Positions 9,694 through 17,717 of a stretch of DNA of 64,000 nt are shown in pieces (positions within the stretch are counted from its first letter, which is position 1; each line of letters begins with the position of its first letter). Under the pieces are notes generated by a model. It did not search any database, had not been told where the DNA came from, and saw only the letters and a program-made list of their open reading frames with translations. Position numbers and translations under genes: made by a program. This DNA is from Thermoleophilales bacterium (lineage in GTDB: Bacteria > Actinomycetota > Thermoleophilia > Solirubrobacterales > 70-9). The stretch spans positions 1 to 64,000 of the forward strand of contig JACJWY010000011.1 in the NCBI GenBank assembly GCA_020636955.1. The letters run 5' to 3'.

Positions 9694-10815
9694 TCAAAGT
9701 ATTTCCTCGATCATGCTCGGCCGTGGTGGCCGGTCGATCGGAAGCCCCTCCTGTTTCCATCCCTTGACCGTCTTTCGCAGCTGGAAGAAGGCGGCGACCC
9801 CGGGCGGGATCGGCAGCCAGAACGCGACCAGACGATAGATCAGGATCGCCGCAAAGACCTGCTCCTCCGGGAATCCGAAAAGGACGAAGGTGCCGATCAT
9901 TCCCGCATCGACGGCCCCCACCCCCGCCGGTACGAACGGGATCAGATTGGCGACCATGCCGATGAAAAAGCCCATGACCACGACCCCCAGCGGGATCGCA
10001 ATGCCGAAGGCCTTGAACGAGGCCCAGAGGATGCCGATGTTGGCGGCCCAGAAGCCAACCGCCCCGACCACGGCGAGGCCGGCCCGCGAAGGATGGCTGA
10101 CCAGATGAAGCGCCGCCCTGGTGCCGTCCGCGACCATGGCCGGCACTGTCGATAGCCGGGCCAGGAACTTGACCCCGGTGTGGCGTTTGGCGAAGCCGTC
10201 GATCCGGCGCTCGATGTCGGTCGGTACCAGAGCCAGTGCCCCTCCCAGAAGCATCACGATCAGGGCGATGCCGGCGGGAACGAAAGTGAGCGAGACGGTG
10301 GTCGACCCATGCAGCACCCCGGTCCCGAGCAGGATCCCGAAAACCACAATCGCCAGCGGATAGAACAGATAGTGGAGGACGATGAAGGCGACCATCCGGG
10401 TGCCGACATCACGACGCTCCATGCCTCCCTGCCGGAGGGCCCAGTAGGTGAGAACCACCCCGCCCGCACCGCCGGCCGAGAAAAGCAGGGTGGCCGCGAA
10501 CCCGGCCATGTTGATCTGGTAGGCCTCGTTCCAGGTGATCGGGAAGCTCTCGCCACCGACCACAGCCCGGAACAGGGCGATGTAGGTGATGAAGGAAAGA
10601 ATGCAGAAGCCGATCGCGACCCCCACATAGACCGGGTTCGCATCTCCCAGCATTCCGATCGCGTCCCCGAAGCCGGCCAGCTTGGGCAGGAGGAAATAGA
10701 TGGCGACGATCAGCAGGACGATCAGCGCCGCCGTCTGGACTGCCCCCTTGGTGGTGAAAACCGGAAGGCCATCGCCTTCCTCATCCCCGTCCGGAACTTC
10801 CACCTCATCGGTCAT
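9694..10815 (-). CDS. flippase-like / LPG-synthase transmembrane-domain protein
   Basis: A 373-residue polytopic protein with about eight hydrophobic segments, related to the YbhN/AglD/MprF membrane-domain family (lysylphosphatidylglycerol synthase TM region). Such domains flip or transfer lipid-linked groups. The short cytoplasmic N terminus is acidic. The start overlaps the stop of the upstream PAP2 gene by four bases, so a joint role in lipid or isoprenoid-phosphate metabolism is plausible, but that is inference. Confidence 0.75.
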   Translation of the reverse strand: MTDEVEVPDGDEEGDGLPVFTTKGAVQTAALIVLLIVAIYFLLPKLAGFGDAIGMLGDANPVYVGVAIGFCILSFITYIALFRAVVGGESFPITWNEAYQINMAGFAATLLFSAGGAGGVVLTYWALRQGGMERRDVGTRMVAFIVLHYLFYPLAIVVFGILLGTGVLHGSTTVSLTFVPAGIALIVMLLGGALALVPTDIERRIDGFAKRHTGVKFLARLSTVPAMVADGTRAALHLVSHPSRAGLAVVGAVGFWAANIGILWASFKAFGIAIPLGVVVMGFFIGMVANLIPFVPAGVGAVDAGMIGTFVLFGFPEEQVFAAILIYRLVAFWLPIPPGVAAFFQLRKTVKGWKQEGLPIDRPPRPSMIEEIL

Positions 10816-11786
10816 CCGCCGGCTGCGATCGCTTCCAGTCGCTGGAGCCGGCGGTTGATCATCTCCACGATCGGACGGACCAGGGGCTCACCCTTGCGAG
10901 CGAGCAACACCACCCCTGCCCCGGCCAGAAGATCGGTGACGTAATGCTCGCCCAGATATATGAGGGCGAAGCCGAGCGAAAGCGCGTAGGCCCAGCCCAG
11001 CGTGCCCTCGACTTTCCCGCCCGCGTCGGAAAGCAGGATCGCCGCCATCAAGGCGGTCGCGAAATGAAGCGATGGCATCGCCGCCCAGGGATTCGATCCC
11101 AGGGTTCCGAAAATTCTGGTCCAGGCCGGGCCCCAGAGCTTCTCGCCGTACTCGAGCATCACCCGGTTTACATGCTCGTCGGCGATCTTCGGGTCCACAT
11201 AGCCGTTTTCCGCAGCCCACCACGGCGGAGCGGTCGGCACCAGGAAGTACATCGCGCAGCCCATGTCGAAAACCGCGGCCAGCTGCCGGGCCGATTCGGG
11301 GAACTTCTCCTTGTTGCGGACCGCGATCCAGAAGATCGCCGCATAGGGCTGGATGAACCAGAACCAGTGGGTCCAGGCGGCGAAACCGGTCAGATCGTTG
11401 CCGAAGCGGCCCTGGTGCAGCCATTTCTGAAGACGGGAGTTGGGGAGTTTGCCCCGGCCGATCCAGCGATCGATCCGGATCGGATACTCGATGTAGAGCC
11501 TCTCACGCAGCCGCTTCGGATCGTCATAGGGGAGTTCGTGGCAGACCGCAAAGGCCCACATCTGGGCCGCGAAAAGCCCAAGGTCCCGGCGGCGGGAACG
11601 CGGCCACAGAACGGCGATCGCCAGCGGCGCCGAAACGGTCGCGGCAACGGTCCCCGCCATCGGAATCTTCAGCTGACGGCGGACGTGGGGAACGATCACG
11701 GCTGCCGCCATCGCGCCCGCGGCTGCGAGGCGGATCGCGGTCCGTTTCGATGACCGCCGGGGCTTGAACGAGGTCGGCAATCTCAT
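10812..11786 (-). CDS. PAP2-family phosphatase, inositolphosphotransferase-like
   Basis: A 324-residue membrane protein. The PAP2 phosphatase motifs are the PSLHFATAL block and GEHYVTDLLAG, with about six hydrophobic segments. PAP2 enzymes dephosphorylate lipid phosphates such as phosphatidate or undecaprenyl diphosphate, while Aur1/Ipt1-like members transfer head groups. The basic N terminus (KPRRSSKR) suggests a cytoplasmic start. It is translationally coupled to the flippase-like gene downstream. Confidence 0.75.
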   Translation of the reverse strand: MRLPTSFKPRRSSKRTAIRLAAAGAMAAAVIVPHVRRQLKIPMAGTVAATVSAPLAIAVLWPRSRRRDLGLFAAQMWAFAVCHELPYDDPKRLRERLYIEYPIRIDRWIGRGKLPNSRLQKWLHQGRFGNDLTGFAAWTHWFWFIQPYAAIFWIAVRNKEKFPESARQLAAVFDMGCAMYFLVPTAPPWWAAENGYVDPKIADEHVNRVMLEYGEKLWGPAWTRIFGTLGSNPWAAMPSLHFATALMAAILLSDAGGKVEGTLGWAYALSLGFALIYLGEHYVTDLLAGAGVVLLARKGEPLVRPIVEMINRRLQRLEAIAAGG

Positions 11787-11806
11787 CCCGGATTGACAGC
11801 GTATGG

Positions 11807-11870
11807 GACGACGCGGCGCGGGCTCCGTAACTGCGGCATGCGACGGCGCGGCGCGGCCTCCGCAACTGCG
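11807..11870. repeat. two ~29-bp direct repeats before the atypical oxidase cluster
   Basis: Two copies, at 11807-11835 and 11842-11870, agree at 26 of 29 positions with a 35-base period. Both begin GACG and end AACTGCG. They sit immediately upstream of the first codon of the subunit II-like gene, next to a TAGAAT hexamer at 11873-11878, so they may be binding sites for a regulator or simply a local duplication. Confidence 0.55.
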
Positions 11871-11876
11871 ATTAGA

Positions 11877-12761
11877 ATGATCCCCGCCTTGCTGCCTCGT
11901 TCCAGAAAACCAGTGTCTCTGTTCATATCTCTTGCCGGCGTGTTCACGGCGTTCGCGCTGAACGCGTCACCTGCGATGGCGCTTTCGCTGAATCCGGACG
12001 CTGCATCGCCCGGCATCAAGGACTCGAACACTCTCCACTGGATCCTCTTCGTTGTGATCGTGGCGGTGATCGTCGTCGTCAACCTGGCCATCCTGCGGGC
12101 CGCCCGACCGAGGACCCGCGCCGTCTCCCCCAGGCCGGGCCGGAAGGTTTCGCAGGTCAGGCTCGCGATCGGCCTCGGTGTCTTCGCTCTCGCGCTTTTT
12201 GTGGTCGCAACCATCTTCTCTGACAAATCCCGGGAGATCCCGGCCGTAAACAGCGTCCCGGTCGCCGGCCAGGTCAAGGGCGAGCCGCTTGAGATCACGG
12301 CGACCGGCCAGCAGTGGCTCTGGAGGTTCAACTACCCGGACGGGGCATTCAGCTATCGCCGACTGATCGTTCCGGCCGGGGTGACTGTCCAGCTCGATCT
12401 TGTCTCCACCGACGTGATCCACGGCTGGAACGTTCCCGAGCTGACCGGAAAGGCCCAGGCCGTGCCCGGCGAGACCAACACCATTTACTTCCGGGCCGAC
12501 GATCCGGGGACTTACACAAACCGCTCTTCGGTCTTTTCCGGCCAGGGATACGACACGATGGAAATCGAAGTCCAGGTTGTCCCGCCGGCCGAATACGAGG
12601 CCGCGATCATCGAACTGAAACGGGACATCCAGCGGGCCCAGGACAAGGTCGAGCTCGAATTCAAGCTCTCCCAGAAACAGGCCGAAGTCGGCGAGGTCGC
12701 CGGCAAGAAGATGAAGGCCGAAATCAACAAAGTCGACATCGAAAGCGCTGACTCCGAATGA
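11877..12761 (+). CDS. heme-copper oxidase subunit II-like protein lacking the CuA site
   Basis: About 294 residues. It has a signal-like segment ending SPAMA, two hydrophobic helices (about 54-74 and 97-115) and a cupredoxin domain aligning with CtaC from QQWLWRFNYP onward. Of the CuA ligands only His182 and Met228 remain. The positions of both cysteines are Ser217 and Ser221, and that of the second His is Tyr225. Loss of CuA is known in quinol oxidases such as CyoA, so it cannot accept electrons from cytochrome c through CuA. A charged helix (about 240-290) follows. The stop overlaps the start of the subunit I-like gene. Start uncertain (GTG at 11913 or ATG at 11793 also open). Confidence 0.85.
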   Translation: MIPALLPRSRKPVSLFISLAGVFTAFALNASPAMALSLNPDAASPGIKDSNTLHWILFVVIVAVIVVVNLAILRAARPRTRAVSPRPGRKVSQVRLAIGLGVFALALFVVATIFSDKSREIPAVNSVPVAGQVKGEPLEITATGQQWLWRFNYPDGAFSYRRLIVPAGVTVQLDLVSTDVIHGWNVPELTGKAQAVPGETNTIYFRADDPGTYTNRSSVFSGQGYDTMEIEVQVVPPAEYEAAIIELKRDIQRAQDKVELEFKLSQKQAEVGEVAGKKMKAEINKVDIESADSE

Positions 12762-14461
12762 GCCGCACCACGAGCTACCCCCAGACGATGCCGCCGACCC
12801 GGCCGGAAATCGCTTCCGATGGACCCAAGGCCAGCCCCACCCGCTGGACCCAGTTGGCAACCAGCGCCGACCACAAGGACATCAGCCGGATCCTGATCGC
12901 CGCTTCTTTCGGTTCGATTTTCCTCGCCGCCCTGCAGCTGCTGCTGATGCGCCTTCAGCTCGCAGTGCCCGAGAACGTCTTCCTCAAGGGCGTCACCTTT
13001 GACCGGCTGCTTTCGGTTTACGGCGAGACTGCGATTTTCCTCGTCGCCCTGCCGCTGGTGATCGGCCTGCTCTATTACGTCGTCCCGCTTCAGATCGGTA
13101 GCCGCACCACCGCCGTCCCCCGGGTCGGCCAGATCGGTCTGTGGCTTTTCATCTTCGGCGGAATCCTGCTCTACGGCTCCTTCCTCTTTACCCCGCCGGA
13201 AGCCGGCATCAATCCGCTTCCGCCCTTCTCTGACGCCACCTTTACCCCAAACAACGGGGTGGATGTCTGGATCGGCTCGACCGGTCTGATCACCCTCGGC
13301 CTGCTGATGATCGCGATCGACCTGCTGGCCACCCTGCATAACCTGCGGGCCCCGGGCATGGCCTGGCGCCGGGCGCCGCTGTTCACCTGGGCCGGCGCCA
13401 TCGTCACCTGGCTTTTCATCGTGATCGCCCCGATTTTCCTGGCCGCGATCTCGATGCTCTTGATCGACCGCCTCTATGACGGCGGCTTCTTCGCCGGAGA
13501 TGCGGGCGGCTCGCCGATTCTTTGGCAGCACTTCAGCTACCTGTTCTTCACCGGCGTCTACATGGCGGTGTCAATCACCTTCCTCGCCGCGATCGGCGAG
13601 ATCATCCAGACCTTCACCGGACGCCAGGTACACCGCAAGGCCGTGATCTGGTCCTTCGTCGCGATCGCGATCATCGGCACCCTGGCCTGGACCCAGAACA
13701 TGCTCACTGCTCCGCTCCCGAGCGGCTGGAAGTACTTCGGCATGCTGATGTCCCTCGCCCTGATCGTGCCCTTCGGCCTGATCTTCTACAACCTGATCTC
13801 TACCGTCAGCTCCAGCGACTTCCACATGCGGGCCCCGCTCCGCTTCGCGCTCGGCGCTCTTTCGCTGGCCTCGATCGGCCTCGCCGCCGAAATCGCCCAG
13901 TCCACCATCGCCGTCGCTACCCAGCTTTCCGAGACCTATGACGCCTGGGCCGCAACCCATTTCACGCTGATCGGGTTCGTCGTCTTCGGTGGTTTCGCCG
14001 CGGTCACCTACTGGTATCCGAAGATGACCGGCCACGAGTTGAACGAGGACCGTGCCGCCAAGTCCTTCGGCCTGATGTTCGCCGGCACGCTGATTGCCGT
14101 GTTGCCGCTCTTTGCCGCCGGTGTCGCCGGCCAGGTCACCGATTCCTACCGGTACTTCGCTTACGAGGATTTCCAGGTTTACAACGTGATCGCCGCGATC
14201 GGAACCCTGATCCTGTTCGTCGGAGTGATCCTCGCGGTCGGCAATCTGGTCAAGAGCCGCACCGAGGAACCGGCCGCCACCCCCGACCCCTACCGGGGCG
14301 ATTCGCTCGAGTGGCTGGCCCTTTCGCCGCCGCCCGCCCATAACTTCGACGTCCTGCCGGACGTCCGCAGCACCCGCCCGATGCGTGACATCCGCGAAGC
14401 GGTAATTCGCCGCGATACGGAGACCGCAGAGGCCGAAGGCGCTGCCCAGCCGGTAGCCTGA
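12758..14461 (+). CDS. heme-copper oxidase subunit I-like protein missing most metal ligands
   Basis: A 567-residue protein with about twelve hydrophobic helices that aligns along its length with CtaD, including PLQIG, GSPILWQHF and YWYPKMTG. The metal ligands are mostly replaced: the heme a His of helix II is Tyr88, the CuB His of HPEVY is Thr265 with the cross-linked Tyr as Met269, the CuB HH pair is Gln313-Asn314, and HFH is His401-Phe-Thr403. Only the probable high-spin heme ligand survives. It cannot be an ordinary oxygen-reducing subunit. Four-base overlap with the subunit II-like gene and a five-base gap to ctaB indicate one operon. The frame is intact, which argues against a pseudogene. 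Confidence 0.88.
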   Translation: MSRTTSYPQTMPPTRPEIASDGPKASPTRWTQLATSADHKDISRILIAASFGSIFLAALQLLLMRLQLAVPENVFLKGVTFDRLLSVYGETAIFLVALPLVIGLLYYVVPLQIGSRTTAVPRVGQIGLWLFIFGGILLYGSFLFTPPEAGINPLPPFSDATFTPNNGVDVWIGSTGLITLGLLMIAIDLLATLHNLRAPGMAWRRAPLFTWAGAIVTWLFIVIAPIFLAAISMLLIDRLYDGGFFAGDAGGSPILWQHFSYLFFTGVYMAVSITFLAAIGEIIQTFTGRQVHRKAVIWSFVAIAIIGTLAWTQNMLTAPLPSGWKYFGMLMSLALIVPFGLIFYNLISTVSSSDFHMRAPLRFALGALSLASIGLAAEIAQSTIAVATQLSETYDAWAATHFTLIGFVVFGGFAAVTYWYPKMTGHELNEDRAAKSFGLMFAGTLIAVLPLFAAGVAGQVTDSYRYFAYEDFQVYNVIAAIGTLILFVGVILAVGNLVKSRTEEPAATPDPYRGDSLEWLALSPPPAHNFDVLPDVRSTRPMRDIREAVIRRDTETAEAEGAAQPVA

Positions 14462-14466
14462 ACGTC

Positions 14467-15411
14467 ATGAGTTCCGGTGCCGACGCGCGCGCAGTGCGCC
14501 CTCGGCAGGCCGCGCAACCCGCGCAATCCGGCCTGCAGCTTGACCTGATCCCGCTGGTGCGGGATTACGTCTCGCTGACCAAACCGCGAATCATCAGCCT
14601 GCTGCTGCTGACCACGGTCGCCACGATGTTCGTCGCCGACCCTTCGGGGCCGGCTCTTTCGACCATCCTCTGGACCATGCTCGGCGGATATATGGCCGCC
14701 GGCGGGGCCGGCGCGATCAACCACTACATCGACCGGAACCGCGACGCACGAAACAACCGCACCAAGGACCGGCCCCTGGCCGACGGCCGGATCAAACCGG
14801 TCAACGGCCTGATATTCGGCATCGCTCTCGGCGCGATCGCCTTCTTCCAGCTCTGGCTGACCGTCAACTTCCTCGCCGCGGCGCTCGCCATGGTCGGCCT
14901 TTTCGGCTACGTCTTCCTCTACACCCTCTGGCTCAAGCCGCTGACCCCGCAGAACATAGTGATCGGCGGATCCGCGGGAGCCGTGCCGCCGCTGGTCGGC
15001 TGGGCTGCCGCCTCCGGTGGCCTGACCTGGGAGGCGATGTGGCCGTTTTTGATCATCTTCTTCTGGACCCCGCCCCACTTCTGGGCGCTCTCACTGATGA
15101 TCAAAGACGACTATGCCAAGACCGGGGTCCCGATGCTGCCAGTGGTCAAGGGTGAGGAAGCGACCAGGCAGTCGATCCTCATCTACACGATTTTCATGGT
15201 CGGATTCACGGTCGGCCCGTACTGCACCGGCCTGGTAGGCCCGTTCTATCTGGCCGCATCGGTCGTGCTCGGGCTCGTCTACATCGGCTTCTCGTTCATG
15301 CTCTGGCGGCGCCCGGGCCCGAAGATCACCCTGCAGTCCTACCTGTATTCACTGGCCTATCTGGCCCTGCTCTTCATCTCGATGGCGGTCGCGGCGGTCG
15401 CCGCAGCCTGA
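14467..15411 (+). CDS. ctaB: protoheme IX farnesyltransferase (heme O synthase)
   Basis: A 314-residue UbiA-type prenyltransferase that adds the farnesyl chain to heme b, the first step to heme A. The aspartate-rich motif is NHYIDRNRDARNNRT with a following DRPLADGRI, and about eight to nine membrane helices are visible. It supplies heme O to CtaA (17.7 kb) for the canonical oxidase. Its place directly behind the ligand-less oxidase genes, not in the canonical ctaCD cluster, is notable. Confidence 0.93.
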   Translation: MSSGADARAVRPRQAAQPAQSGLQLDLIPLVRDYVSLTKPRIISLLLLTTVATMFVADPSGPALSTILWTMLGGYMAAGGAGAINHYIDRNRDARNNRTKDRPLADGRIKPVNGLIFGIALGAIAFFQLWLTVNFLAAALAMVGLFGYVFLYTLWLKPLTPQNIVIGGSAGAVPPLVGWAAASGGLTWEAMWPFLIIFFWTPPHFWALSLMIKDDYAKTGVPMLPVVKGEEATRQSILIYTIFMVGFTVGPYCTGLVGPFYLAASVVLGLVYIGFSFMLWRRPGPKITLQSYLYSLAYLALLFISMAVAAVAAA

Positions 15412-15462
15412 CCGGCTCCCCGAGACGCCTTTCCCGAGCCCCCGGCTGATAGAACTCCGTTC

Positions 15463-15576
15463 ATGGATCGCAACACTTCCAAGTCGAATTTCACCACCGC
15501 CATGCTTCTTGGCGCCGGCTCCACGGCGATCTTCGCCTTGACCTTCGTCTTTGCGGTCCTTTACATCGCGAACTAG
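15463..15576 (+). CDS. 37-residue single-helix membrane protein
   Basis: A short ORF of 37 codons between ctaB and the 94-residue protein gene. It starts MDRNTSKSNF and has one hydrophobic helix (about residues 13-35) ending YIAN. Spacing to the next gene is nine bases, and a TGATAGAAC element lies about ten bases upstream of the ATG. Size and context fit a small oxidase-associated subunit, but I do not recognise a family. Confidence 0.55.
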   Translation: MDRNTSKSNFTTAMLLGAGSTAIFALTFVFAVLYIAN

Positions 15577-15585
15577 GAACCCGAG

Positions 15586-15870
15586 ATGAGCCAGATCACC
15601 AAACCGACCGAGACCATCCAGCTTCCCGCCCCGTCCTGGGCCCCGGCAGTCTTCGCGCTCGGTGTGCTGGGCCTGATCGCTGGCACCTTCGCCAACGATT
15701 TCATGTTCCCGGCCTGGTTCTATGCCTTCGTCGGCTTCTTTTTCTGCCTCTTCTCGCTCCGCAGCATGATCAAGAAGGGCCGCCGCGCCTTCTACGCTCT
15801 CCCCCGCGAGCAGGGCGATGCCCGGGCCGAGCTGCCGGTGGAAAGCTTCACCGCTCCCACCTCCGACTGA
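15586..15870 (+). CDS. small two-helix membrane protein of the oxidase cluster
   Basis: A 94-residue protein with two hydrophobic helices (about 17-35 and 41-58) followed by a basic loop (IKKGRRAF) and an acidic tail. It closes the cluster that begins with the subunit II-like gene. Position and topology suggest an accessory or subunit-IV-like component, yet it is shorter than the usual four-helix actinobacterial CtaF, so the assignment stays open. Confidence 0.6.
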   Translation: MSQITKPTETIQLPAPSWAPAVFALGVLGLIAGTFANDFMFPAWFYAFVGFFFCLFSLRSMIKKGRRAFYALPREQGDARAELPVESFTAPTSD

Positions 15871-15900
15871 GACCTCCGGGCGCTGCCCCGGAACCGGAAC

Positions 15901-15981
15901 CTGGTGGTCACGCCGCGGTGCCTGGTGGTCACGCCGCGGAGCCCGATGCCTGCACCCTGGGGTCTGGTGGTCACGCCGTGG
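15901..15981. repeat. three short direct repeats (CTGGTGGTCACGCCG)
   Basis: Near-identical 18-base units occur at 15901-15918, 15922-15939 and 15964-15981. All start CTGGTGGTCACGCCG, with one changed base in the third. Spacing is irregular (21 and 42 bases), so this is not a CRISPR array. Confidence 0.7.
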
Positions 15982-16067
15982 GGGTTGGCATGCATCCCCG
16001 GGGCCCTTGGACTCGCTCCGCTCGTCCGCGGGGAGTTCCCCGGGGACGCATGACCAACCCCCACGGC
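15975..16067. repeat. long imperfect inverted repeat (29/30-base arms)
   Basis: The left arm 15975-16003 and right arm 16038-16067 are reverse complements apart from one bulge and one mismatch. A 34-base loop separates them. Each arm carries the self-complementary CCCCGGGG at its loop-proximal end. No T-run follows, so a classical intrinsic terminator is not evident. It may be a cruciform-forming or mobile-element-derived element. Confidence 0.7.
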
Positions 16068-16106
16068 TACACCAACCCTGCTCCGCGACCCCGGATCCGG
16101 GACGAA

Positions 16107-16145
16107 GGTGCCGCAGATTTACCCCCCGGTGAAACCTGCGGCACC
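16107..16145. repeat. 39-base hairpin with perfect 10-bp stem
   Basis: GGTGCCGCAG at 16107-16116 pairs perfectly with CTGCGGCACC at 16136-16145. Inside, TTT/AAA and ACC/GGT continue the stem with single mismatches or bulges around a CCCC loop. It lies 40 bases after the longer inverted repeat and is not followed by a T-tract. Confidence 0.65.
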
Positions 16146-16439
16146 GTTGCTCCGCCACTACGGGCGCTGTGCCATCAACCGAGCGCGAACGGACCCAGGC
16201 GGCCACCTTCACCAGCCCTGAGCGGACCGACCCCGGCGGCCAACTTCACCGGCCCCCGGCTCCCGCGACTCCACAAACCGTAAGCGGGTCGTGCACAGGG
16301 GCCTCCAGCCGTTCGCCGCCAAGGAACAAGGCCGGAAATGGCCGCGATCGTACTCAGGTACCTGAGCTGCCGTTTCCGGCCGTTGACGAAGGCAGCGCGC
16401 GGCTGGTGGCCCCTGGGCGCGTTGCCCGGGGGCCCGGGG

Positions 16440-16859
16440 CTAGACGGGCTGACTTGCCGTTGCTCCCGCCTGACTCGATGTGGCTCCGTCCGAGGTCCAG
16501 ACCCTCATGATGTCGCGCATCGAGAGAATCCCGATCAGTTCGCCGTCGCGGTAGACGGTGAGGTGGCGGATGCCCCGCTTGGACATTTCGGTTGCGGCGC
16601 GTTCCAGGCTCCACTCGGGTGAGGCGGTGATCACCTTTTCACTCATGTGATCGCCGACCTTCTCGGCATCGGGGTCGAGCCCCTCGCCCACCGCCCTGAG
16701 TACGTCACGCTCAGTCAGTATCTGGGGACCGGGCCATTCCTCGTGCTCGACGATCGCCGCACCAACCGACCGGTCGGCCATCTTCCGCGCGGCCTCGCGC
16801 AGGGTGTGATCCGGCCCCACACGGAGCACAACCTCAGACATTCCGACACTTACGCGCAT
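16440..16859 (-). CDS. CBS-domain pair protein
   Basis: A 139-residue protein made of two CBS domains (about 8-65 and 72-125), the second ending GILSMRDIMRVW. Such stand-alone pairs bind adenine nucleotides or SAM and often act as energy sensors, but partner and ligand are unknown here. ATG at 16859 has AAGGG upstream; ATG at 16841 is an alternative. It is divergent from the diheme cytochrome c gene. Confidence 0.8.
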   Translation of the reverse strand: MRVSVGMSEVVLRVGPDHTLREAARKMADRSVGAAIVEHEEWPGPQILTERDVLRAVGEGLDPDAEKVGDHMSEKVITASPEWSLERAATEMSKRGIRHLTVYRDGELIGILSMRDIMRVWTSDGATSSQAGATASQPV

Positions 16860-16969
16860 CCGATCCCTTTCAACGGTTTGTAACGATCTTTGCCAGCGTA
16901 GCGGATTGTGCGGGATGTCTCAAACCGGCGGATCCGAGTGAAGACCGGGGAACGCGGGGGCCGCCGCGA

Positions 16970-16979
16970 TATATAGAAT
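16970..16979 (+). promoter_or_regulatory. -10 element of the cytochrome c gene
   Basis: TATATAGAAT lies about 21 bases before the start codon at 17001. The same TAGAAT core is found 12 bases before ctaC (25898-25903, minus strand). No clear -35 hexamer is seen. Confidence 0.45.
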
Positions 16980-17000
16980 GGCCGGGCTTCACCGATCGCC

Positions 17001-17717
17001 ATGATGAAGAACAAGTTCTCGACCAAGCTTCCCGTCCTGCTCGCCTCAGTCGCCGTCCTCGGCGCGATCGTTGCGGGTTGTGGCACCACTTCATCGAACT
17101 CCGATCCGGAGAAGCTCGGATTCCAGGATCGAGGCCGTCAGCTCTTCAATGCGAACTGCGGCACCTGCCACGTTCTGGCCCAGGCGGCCAGCACTGGCAC
17201 CCAGGGCCCCAACTTGGATGACGCTTTCGCCGCAGCCCGTGCCGCCGGCATGGATTCCGACACGATCAAGGGCATCGTCCGGGCCCAGGTTCACCGTCCG
17301 CAGGACGTCAACGGTGACTACCCCGGCGTGACCATGCCCGCCGGCATCCTCGAAGGCAATGACCTCGAGGACGTCGCCGCCTATGTCGCGGCCGTCGCCG
17401 GAGTTCCCGGCATCCAGCCTCCGAAAGCGCCCGGCGAGGGCCCCGGCGCCCAGATCTATGCCAACAACGGCTGCGGCAGCTGCCACACCCTCGCGGCCGC
17501 CCAGTCGGCCGGCACGCTCGGACCAAACCTCGACGAGGTAATCCCCACTCTGAGCAAGGCCGAGATCCACGAAGCGATCGTCGATCCGGGAGCGAAAATC
17601 ACCGCCGGATACCCGAACGCGATGCCTTCCGACTACGCATCAAAGATCAGCGAACAGCAGCTGAACCAGTTGATCGAGTTCCTCATGTCATCAGCTGCGG
17701 CTGATGCCAAGGGCTGA
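17001..17717 (+). CDS. diheme c-type cytochrome lipoprotein
   Basis: A 238-residue exported protein. Its lipoprotein signal ends VAGC (Cys27), followed by two class I cytochrome c domains. Heme motifs are CGTCH (53-57) and CGSCH (158-162), with likely distal ligands Met112 (MPAG) and Met208 (NAMPSD). It would be anchored on the outer face of the membrane and is a good candidate electron donor to the CuA site of the canonical oxidase. The 3' end overlaps the ctaA start by 14 bases. Confidence 0.88.
   Translation: MMKNKFSTKLPVLLASVAVLGAIVAGCGTTSSNSDPEKLGFQDRGRQLFNANCGTCHVLAQAASTGTQGPNLDDAFAAARAAGMDSDTIKGIVRAQVHRPQDVNGDYPGVTMPAGILEGNDLEDVAAYVAAVAGVPGIQPPKAPGEGPGAQIYANNGCGSCHTLAAAQSAGTLGPNLDEVIPTLSKAEIHEAIVDPGAKITAGYPNAMPSDYASKISEQQLNQLIEFLMSSAAADAKG

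Larger units (their letters stand above)
15871..16439. other. gene-poor 569-bp region with hairpins and short repeats
   Basis: No convincing gene is seen. The region is very GC-rich and holds three short direct repeats, a long imperfect inverted repeat and a second near-perfect hairpin, listed separately. Open frames through it have no recognisable domains and composition driven by repeats. It separates the plus-strand oxidase-like cluster from the convergent CBS gene and could be a transcription-termination or mobile-element remnant region. Confidence 0.6.

Noticed and set aside
12758..14461. Reading the subunit I-like gene as a pseudogene
   Set aside because: The frame is full length, with overlapping neighbours and retained helix motifs; ligand changes are substitutions, not frameshifts or stops.
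15901..15981. Possible CRISPR array
   Set aside because: Only three short units with irregular 3- and 24-base spacers and no cas genes in the window.
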